Of a DNA stretch of 64,000 nucleotides, positions 57,413-64,000 are shown one piece after another. Source of the DNA: Pseudorasbora parva (Eukaryota > Chordata > Actinopteri > Cypriniformes > Gobionidae). The DNA is taken from the NCBI RefSeq assembly GCF_024679245.1, contig NC_090196.1:8086861-8150860 (forward strand), read 5' to 3'. The notes below the pieces were generated by a model. It was not told where the DNA came from, did not search any database, and was given only the letters and a program-made list of their open reading frames with translations. Made by a program: the position numbers and the translations under genes. How positions within the stretch are numbered: position 1 is the stretch's first letter; the number at the start of each line of letters is the position of its first letter.

Positions 57413-58221
57413 TGTGTGAGTTGTATGTATTCTGTTTCGATAGGAAATACTGTATGTCAATACAAAAGCAAATTGCGTTCATCAAACCACAGCGTGGGAT
57501 TTTTAATTCTATGGCTTTAAAGCTGTGAGGGAAGGATTTATCATAGTCATAATGGAATGGAGATGGCAGAAGATGATGTGGACAAACAGAGAGTCTGTGA
57601 CAGATGCTGTGCTGGTGGAGTGATTTATGTGTGGAGATAAATCTATCATTTCCTGCACTGTGCTGTGAATACATTACTGCTGTTTAGTTCTGCTTCATAA
57701 TCTCAATGTCACACACATGAAAAAGTTTGTCCTTAAGCAGTTTTCTCTCAGAAGTTTACAATGATGTAGAGTTATGACCAGAAGTTTGCAAAGACCTTGT
57801 TTAGTAACAATTCATAATTTAATACACACACAATCATCTGAATACAAAGTTCCCCTTCAGAGTATTAGAGGGATAGTTCACCCAAAAATTATACCATAAT
57901 TTGCTCACCCTTGTGTCTTTTCCAAACCTGTTATCTTTGCTTTCCTTTATCTTTGGAACACAAATTAAGATTTTTTTTTAAGGAAAGTGGTATTACGCAG
58001 TGCGTTTCAGCTTCCTCAAGAACCAATGAAGTTCATTCTCGAGTTTAGCAGCATGTTTGAGCTTTAATTTGATTTTGCAGGTCCAGTTAAGTTTCTGTTT
58101 ATGTTTGCTGATCAATGTATATATGTAAATAAAAACCTACATTTAATATGCTCGTCATAATAAAGCGATTGTTTCTCTTCAAAAAAGAATTTTAAGGGAA
58201 AAATACGTTGATTTTAAATTT
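57413..58221. other. Unrecognised; TTAA-MITE fragment at 57867-57990
   Basis: AGGGATAGTTCACCCAAAAA starts a one-sided fragment of the same MITE superfamily. The rest shows no gene. Confidence 0.5.
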
Positions 58222-59430
58222 CATGGCATCAACACATCTCAAAAAAAGTTGGGACAAGGCCATGTTTACCACTGTGTTGCATCCGCTCTTCTTTTTATAA
58301 CATCCTGCAAACGTCTGGGGACTGAGGAGACAAGTTGCTCAAGTTTAGGAATAGGAATGTTGTCCCATTCTTGTCTAATACAGGCTTCTAGTTGCTCATC
58401 TGTCTTGGGTCTTCTTTGTCGCATCTTCCTCTTTATGATGCGCCAAATGTTTTCTATGGGTGAAAGATCTGGACTGCAGGCTGGCCATTTCTGTACCCAG
58501 ATCCTTCTTCTACGCAGCCATGATGTTCTAACTGATGCAGTATGTGGTCTGGCATTGTCATGTTGGAAAATGCAAGGTCTTTCCTAAAAGAGACGACATC
58601 TGGATGTAAAAATATGTGACCGGTCACAGAAAGTAGGGACACAAGTCGGTTCTGGGGCATTTTGAGTTATTGACAGATTCCGAAAGTGTAGTCTCCTAGC
58701 TTTCCAACGATGTGTAACACATGGAAATCTGATAATATTTGGAGAATTTGTGGCCATTTGAAGGTAGGCATTTTACAAAAGGTATAAAAGAATATGTTGT
58801 ACATGATGTCTGGACAAAGCTTCTGGCTACAGGACTGTCTCCCAGTTCTATTTTCTCCTCGTGTAGCATTTACAGTCATGTTATGGATTTTCCCCATTTC
58901 TTTGTCTTTTTCCCCATCAAATGTTACTATCGATATAGCCTCTGATATCTTACTGTCTTACTGTGGCGTACATCTTCATTGAATTTTGATATCAGCTAGA
59001 GCCGGCCAGACCGTTGCATAAGTAATTAGGCACGTTTCCCTTGGAAGGCGGGGCAATAACAAAAGCCGGCTTATCCAGTATGGAAATACGCACAGACAAT
59101 GACACGTCCCAACTGCCAGCTAGAATCTCCCGAAATACAAGCCGATATCAACCTCAAAATGTACGCTTTTAAATATGCCAATACTGCTATGTCAAAACTA
59201 AAAGATAGGTTTTATAGGTGACAGGTCTCATACGGTATGTTGTTCTAGAACTTGGATATACCTTTCAGCATTGATGGTGGCTTTGAATGTGTAGCTGTCA
59301 TGAAATCCAAAATGCGCAAATATTTGCCATGACATTACAAAATGTCTCACTTTCAACATTTTATATGTTATCTATATTCTATTGTGAATAAAATATTTGT
59401 ACAGTGTCCAAACTTTTTTGTACTTGCAGA
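58222..59430 (-). mobile_element. IS630/Tc1-like DNA transposon, deleted and interrupted
   Basis: The left part (58222-58609, AAAAAAAGTTGGGAC and TGGGTGAAAGATCTGGACTG-like sequence, which encodes transposase on the minus strand) resumes at about 59226 (ATGTTGTTCTAGAAC). It jumps from the transposase to the right end (GTCTCACTTTCAACATTTTA, then TGTCCAAACTTTTTTG). An unrelated 615-bp insert (58610-59225) lies between. Confidence 0.6.
58454..58588 (-). pseudogene. Transposase fragment of the IS630/Tc1-like element
   Basis: The frame beginning at about 58588 includes DVVSFRKDLAFSNMTMPDHI and HQLEHHGCVEEGSGYRNG, resembling the DDE-domain interval after the second Asp in IS630/Tc1-type transposases (HNDNA-DH pattern, here NMTMPDHI). 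The upstream half of the gene is missing because of the deletion and the insert, so it is a relic. The family assignment rests on the conserved end sequences more than on this fragment. Confidence 0.45.
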
Positions 59431-60120
59431 ATCAATGTCACATTAAATTGTTGTAATTTTGTTTCAAATGAATTAATATTGGAAGTGGTTAAAGGTCCTT
59501 TAGCAAAGCACTGTAGGCTCTACAGCATTGTATTGTCAGAGACTGGTCTCCATGGTAACACTGAATACTCCGTGATCTGCTGGGAGAACATTTCCAACCT
59601 TACACCAATAGCATAGACTTGGTGAAGAGAACAGGGTATTGTGTGTGTGTGTGTGTGTGCGTGTGTGCGTGTGTGTGAGAGCGCGTGCATTCATGTGACT
59701 GGAGCCTCAGGGATGTATTGGATTTTTCTATATATATATATGCATCTTTTTCAAACATCTTTTGACAATCTTTGTTCTCATACTCTATGTGCAACACACA
59801 TTCAGCATTTTTTTTCAAGCTATTGAAGTTGTGTGCTGATAGGCCATCAGAAAGTATGTGATATCTAAAAGTGTAAAATATCAGAGACATGTGGACTCCG
59901 TTCGAGAGCACATCAGAGGCTGAATTAGAGGGAAACTAAACCTTTTTTTTAAATATTTTAATTGAAGGATGTAGTGATTTACAAGCTTGCCTGTGAGATA
60001 ATTAATATCTTTGCCTTTATGTGAACTCATTTAATAACATTCTCACATTTTGCCTTTGCACAAAGGCTTCTCTTTCTTTGGACTACTTTGAATAGCCTGC
60101 CATTTTGTTATGAGATATTT
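59431..60120. other. No gene; imperfect (GT)n at 59641-59680
   Basis: A short GT-rich microsatellite and a small TA run (about 59732-59741). Nothing else is recognised. Confidence 0.5.
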
Positions 60121-60124
60121 TAAA

Positions 60125-60315
60125 GGAATAGTTCCCCCAAAAACGTTCTGTAAATTTCAAACTAAAAAAATAAAATTAAAATAAAAAAGGTAGTCGTGCC
60201 AACATATGTTGTCCATATGGTCACTATATGGCTCCCTTGTAAGGAATAGAACAGAAGCATTTGTTTCTCTTTTTGGGTTTTGCCAATGAAAGAAGGTCAT
60301 GCAGGTTTGAAAAGA
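60125..60315 (+). mobile_element. TTAA-MITE one-sided fragment
   Basis: TTAA followed by AGGAATAGTTCCCCCAAAAA, then MITE-arm-like sequence up to GTCATGCAGGTTTGAAA. No right end. Confidence 0.55.
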
Positions 60316-60492
60316 TAGGGGGAAATGATGACAGTTACACTCTTTTGACCTTACTCTTGCCTATGAGAATCTCTCCAAGGGGTAAGGTTGCAGCACTGTA
60401 GAGTGGGATTGGAGATTGGTTGTGGGTATTATCGATATGAATGACCCTGAGGACTTCTTTCAGGTTTACAGGAGCTCAGCGTTTCTGTCATT

Positions 60493-61674
60493 TAGGGCTG
60501 CAACTAACGATTATTTTGATAATCGATTAGTTGGCCGATTATTTTTTCGATTAATCAGATAAAAGGGCTTTTTATTTTTTTATTGACAAAACACTATTCC
60601 ACGTCCTGTCCAATGCTGTCCTTCAAACTAACGTGTCAGCTGAGTGCTATGAACACACACAGTAAATATTTCACCATTACAAAAATGAACCATGGTTTTA
60701 CAATGAACAAAACAAACAAAAATAATAAGTAAATAACAGGGCTATTGTAGTTATTCAATGGTAACCACAAAGTAACCATTGTTTTGCAAAAGAAAACCAA
60801 AAACATGGTTTTACAATCTAATATAACCATGGTTAATTTCCGTAAGGGTGTGTCTGTGCTGTAGCCTACATTATTTGCAAAAAAGTTACTAAGCATACGT
60901 AAATCCCTACATTGAAATTATATTAAAGAAAAACAAAAACACAAACCCAAATGCAGTGCTACCCGGGAGGATGTTCTGCAGGAACACACACACTCTCTCT
61001 CTATGGTCATTTCCTTATCCTGTAGAAATGTCGTACATTTATATTCAATTTCACACTGTTATCCCTTTACAGTTACTACTGTCATAACATGTTGACTTTT
61101 AAACACAAATGTAGCATCCAACAGTAGATATTTTAGATAAAATAATGTTTTTCCGCTAATATTAATGGTGTCTCTCGCTCTCGATTGTGTTCTGTCTTTT
61201 TGATGCGCATGTGCCCGCTCCCGTCGCACAGACATTCATTCAGTGACGTTTAACACTGTCAGAACACAAAACGGAAATACTTGTGTGAATTGGTAGCATT
61301 TACAGATGAAGATATACTACTGTCCTCTATATAGATCGGAGAATAACCTGTAAAATGACCTTTTTACGCAGACGCACATGCACGTCAAAAGCATGACTCC
61401 ATCTCGCTGAATGATGCAGAGACGCTGTGCAGGAAGCATGTGACATAAAACGAGGCCGGCTATTGGCTATTCGCTACTTCTCCTGCTGTACTGGCTGAGT
61501 AAAACCTCCGCTCATTACTGCCACACTTTGGTCACCGCAGATTTAAAATATGCATGAAATCAGCCGCTTAAGGCAAATACAAGTTATTTACCAACTAATT
61601 GATGACTAAATTAGTTGACAACTATTTTAATAATTGATTTTAATCGATTCAATTGATTAGTTGTTTCGGCTCTA
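60493..61674. mobile_element. Non-autonomous hAT, 1182 bp
   Basis: The left end TAGGGCTGCAACTAACGATT and right end TTAGTTGTTTCGGCTCTA are inverted. The 8-bp flanks are CTGTCATT (60485-60492) and CTGTCAAT (61675-61682), one mismatch. The interior has no intact transposase. Confidence 0.85.
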
Positions 61675-62092
61675 CTGTCAATGTCGTCAGGCGAAAAGGC
61701 AGAAAAAAACACCAAGACATTCTAAAGAGATTCTCACTTTGTTGAGTATCAGATACACCTTTTATACCTCAACATAACCACAAAACTCTTGTCTGTTGCA
61801 AGAGGATTGTTGTCTCCAGGCAAATGGACAATAGTTCCACATAGTCTGTGGTCACAGTCTTCTTATAATTGGCTGCAAATCCATGCAATTGTTAATGGTT
61901 GATGATGCCACTGGGCTCTAGAAGAGGTAATAGCCCACTTAGGCGCTAACTGCAATTGATCGTTTAAATGTCTACCACAACTAGAATTTGTGGTGTATGG
62001 TGGTCTCTGGGTTCACAAGCAGTTCCAGCAAGATTTATGGCTGCAGAGGCAGTGGAGATGCATAGATTGGGGTAAGACCAAATTAAAATGCA

Positions 62093-62210
<118 letters not shown>

Positions 62211-62272
62211 AGTTAGGAAACTTAAGTACTATGTAATGTACTCAGATTTGTCCTCAAGACAAGGTATAGGTA

Positions 62273-62477
62273 CCCTGACAAGCCAGACCCACATCAAGAT
62301 GTTTGGTCTGGAAACTCACCATTGACAGCTCAATCCGAGGGGCGGGATAAACGGTTGTCTTTCAAACTCCCTCTGCAGGCGATAGGATAGCGCTACAACC
62401 AACCAGAGCAACGAAGGTGAAACAGAGCTAGTTGACAAATTAAACTTTTGCCGTATCCGGTCGGCTAAACTCCGAAC
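62273..62477. mobile_element. Fragment of the 40282 hAT-type MITE, cut by the terminal hAT
   Basis: CTGACAAGCCAGACCCACAT through GGTCGGCTAAACTCCGAAC matches 40287-40490 closely. The match ends exactly where TAGGCTTGGGCGG begins. Confidence 0.8.
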
Positions 62478-64000
62478 TAGGCTTGGGCGGTATCCATATT
62501 TTGATACCGTTAAACCTCCTCCCTATTTTACCTCGGTATACGGTATTACCGTAAATAATTAAAAAATTATGACGTAAGGCTCAGTCAGCCACCAAACTGT
62601 TGGCTTGTGCCTAAACCGTTCAGAAACTAAATACCAAACACTAATACTGAAACAATAACAAAATAACACACACTTTGCTCAACAATATTAACAACTTTTA
62701 TTAGCAACAAATAGCAATTTATAAAAAAGTGAAAATACAACAGTCAAACAGAATTAAATTAACATAAACATCCAGAACAGTTTTTGCAGACGCACACAAA
62801 TCAATTAAATAAATTACACCGCCCTAACAACTTTAAATAACAAAGAGCAGCTTATAAAAATGTGCAAATAAACCCACAACAGTCAACCAGATTTGAATTA
62901 ACATAAACATCCATATTTTTAAAAATAATTACAAAGCAATAGGCCTAAATAAAAACTTCTTCCTAGTTACTTTTTAACGAAAACAAAATAAAAATACCTG
63001 AATCAATTTTTAAATAAAAATAAACTGCTAATAGAAACGAATGGCAAGTGGCATCAAATCTAGTCAAGATTTTTCGCTAGAAAAACCAGCATATTTACTT
63101 TGTCTGGCTTTAACAGGGCACGTTGTGGACCGACAACTTTACCTGCGGTGCTGAAAACCCGCTCCGATGGTGTGCTTGTGGCACAGACGCACAGGTACTT
63201 TCGTGCCACTCGCGACATTTGGGGAAAGCGCCCGGCAGCATTTTTCCACCAGAGAAGTGGGTCCTCGTCTCCTTGAGTAACTGGCTCCAAACAGTAGGCT
63301 GTTATTTCAGCTCCGACTCGGTCCTCTACGGTGCCGATGCCGACGGGACCTGCCATTGCATCGGCTTTTTTTTGCAGCATACTTCCCAGAGTCATCTTTT
63401 TTCGTGAGGGTTCGGGTTGCGCCTCTCCCTCTTCCACTCTGATGGCCACTGGACTTGCTGTCTCGAAGCTCACGATCTCAGCCTGTAATTCAGCCTTGGT
63501 CTCAGCCAATGCGTTGTCATCCGTCTCATATCCTCCACGGTAACGAGGGTCGAGGAAAGTGCATTTTCGCATTAGTTTGCGCGATGAATCGGATTCGTAC
63601 TTGGCCTCCAGCTTTGTTAAAATTCCAGTTTTTATTGACTTTGTTAGCAGGAGGTCATTTTCTGACGCAGCCAACACATTGTCCCTGCAGAGCTGTAGTA
63701 TGGGGAGGATACAGGAACTGGTCACATAATTTTCTCCTGACAAAATATCAGTAAAGTCACCGACTGGTTTCAGTGCTTCGTGAACAGCTTTCAAGACGTC
63801 CATGTCCTGCCAGGTCAGGGACAAGCTGCTCCTTCTGTCATCAGACAGGACGTGTCTGATCGCTTGGGCCTGCTCGAGGATGCGCTCCACCATTGCCAGT
63901 TTGGAGCCCCAGCGAGTTGCGCAGTCCTGCCGATGGATGGATATATTAATTAATTAATGAATGATGAATAAACGATTCAATGAATAAATAGGCCTAAATA
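62478..64000 (-). mobile_element. Autonomous hAT transposon, runs off the window
   Basis: TAGGCTTGGGCGGTATCC with nearby GATACCGTTAA and GGTATACGG motifs is a hAT terminus. A transposase C-terminal exon follows on the minus strand. The likely TSD is CTCCGAAC (62470-62477). The 3'-terminal region (62680-62920) contains an approximately 90-bp direct duplication around TTAACATAAACATCCA. Confidence 0.8.
63060..63926 (-). CDS. hAT transposase (ZBED-like), C-terminal exon, partial
   Basis: The open exon of 288 codons runs from a CAG acceptor at 63927-63929 (first codons DCATRWGSKLA, then MVERILEQ) to the stop at 63060-63062. The RW motif near the start and the C-terminal block from about residue 224 of the exon (DPLLWWKNAAGRFP, then ARKYLCVCATSTPSERVFST and KVNMLVFLAKN) are hallmarks of hAT transposases; the latter is the dimerisation domain (hAT family C-terminal). 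The BED zinc finger and the first catalytic Asp would lie in upstream exons beyond position 64000. No stop or frameshift is visible in this exon, so the copy may be young. A domesticated ZBED gene is an alternative, but the inverted-repeat terminus 580 bp after the stop argues for a live transposon copy. Confidence 0.88.
   Translation of the reverse strand, partial: DCATRWGSKLAMVERILEQAQAIRHVLSDDRRSSLSLTWQDMDVLKAVHEALKPVGDFTDILSGENYVTSSCILPILQLCRDNVLAASENDLLLTKSIKTGILTKLEAKYESDSSRKLMRKCTFLDPRYRGGYETDDNALAETKAELQAEIVSFETASPVAIRVEEGEAQPEPSRKKMTLGSMLQKKADAMAGPVGIGTVEDRVGAEITAYCLEPVTQGDEDPLLWWKNAAGRFPQMSRVARKYLCVCATSTPSERVFSTAGKVVGPQRALLKPDKVNMLVFLAKNLD

Overview
This window looks like transposon-dense, AT-rich nuclear DNA from a teleost fish, most likely a cyprinid (zebrafish, carp or minnow type). 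The evidence is the repeat mixture: V-SINE and 5S-rRNA-derived SINEs, a tRNA SINE with an L2-type tail, many TTAA-flanked MITEs, hAT MITEs with TAGGGCTG-type ends, several Tc1 families and a two-gene Harbinger. Introns and target-site duplications (TSDs) rule out a prokaryotic layout. I see no complete host gene. One short candidate host exon (54075-54187) suggests that part of the window may be intronic.

Layout. 1-6.4 kb: a 3.5-kb hAT-type element with perfect 8-bp TSDs that carries a THAP-domain relic and a nested hAT MITE, then a tRNA SINE, then a 3'-truncated hAT split by a TTAA-flanked insert. 7.4-9.5 kb: a piggyBac-like element filled with palindromic TTAA MITEs. 10-13 kb: Tc1 relics, one of them split by a V-SINE. 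13.6-18.3 kb: MITEs, a CT microsatellite and an LTR with a tRNA-Phe primer-binding site. 19.2-21.0 kb: a hAT element carrying an inverted copy of its own family. 22.3-24.6 kb: broken repeats and a 5S-derived SINE.

The most notable unit is at 24.6-30.7 kb. An apparently complete PIF/Harbinger element (24627-29094) encodes an intact Myb/SANT-like DNA-binding protein (3 exons, 297 aa) and an intact DDE transposase (2 exons, 383 aa) in convergent orientation. It sits within 6 bp of the terminus of a hAT element that also holds a Tc1 copy. In this family the Myb-like protein is known to bring the transposase to the nucleus and to the transposon ends.

31-48.5 kb holds a second LTR relic, TTAA MITEs, a hAT MITE, a long purine-rich tract, a nearly intact Tc1 (40975-42582) nested in other MITEs, and a TTAA element containing a SINE and two smaller MITEs. 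48.5-62.3 kb is sparser: a near-duplicate of the 17.5-kb MITE, the candidate exon, a Tc1 relic, TTAA MITEs, an IS630/Tc1-like remnant, a hAT MITE and a GA microsatellite. The window ends inside an autonomous hAT element (62478 onward) whose transposase C-terminus is open.

The parts do not form a pathway. The genes present belong to selfish elements, and the main story is nested insertion, which gives a relative order of insertion events. All boundaries come from reading TIRs and TSDs by eye. Family names are superfamily-level unless stated.
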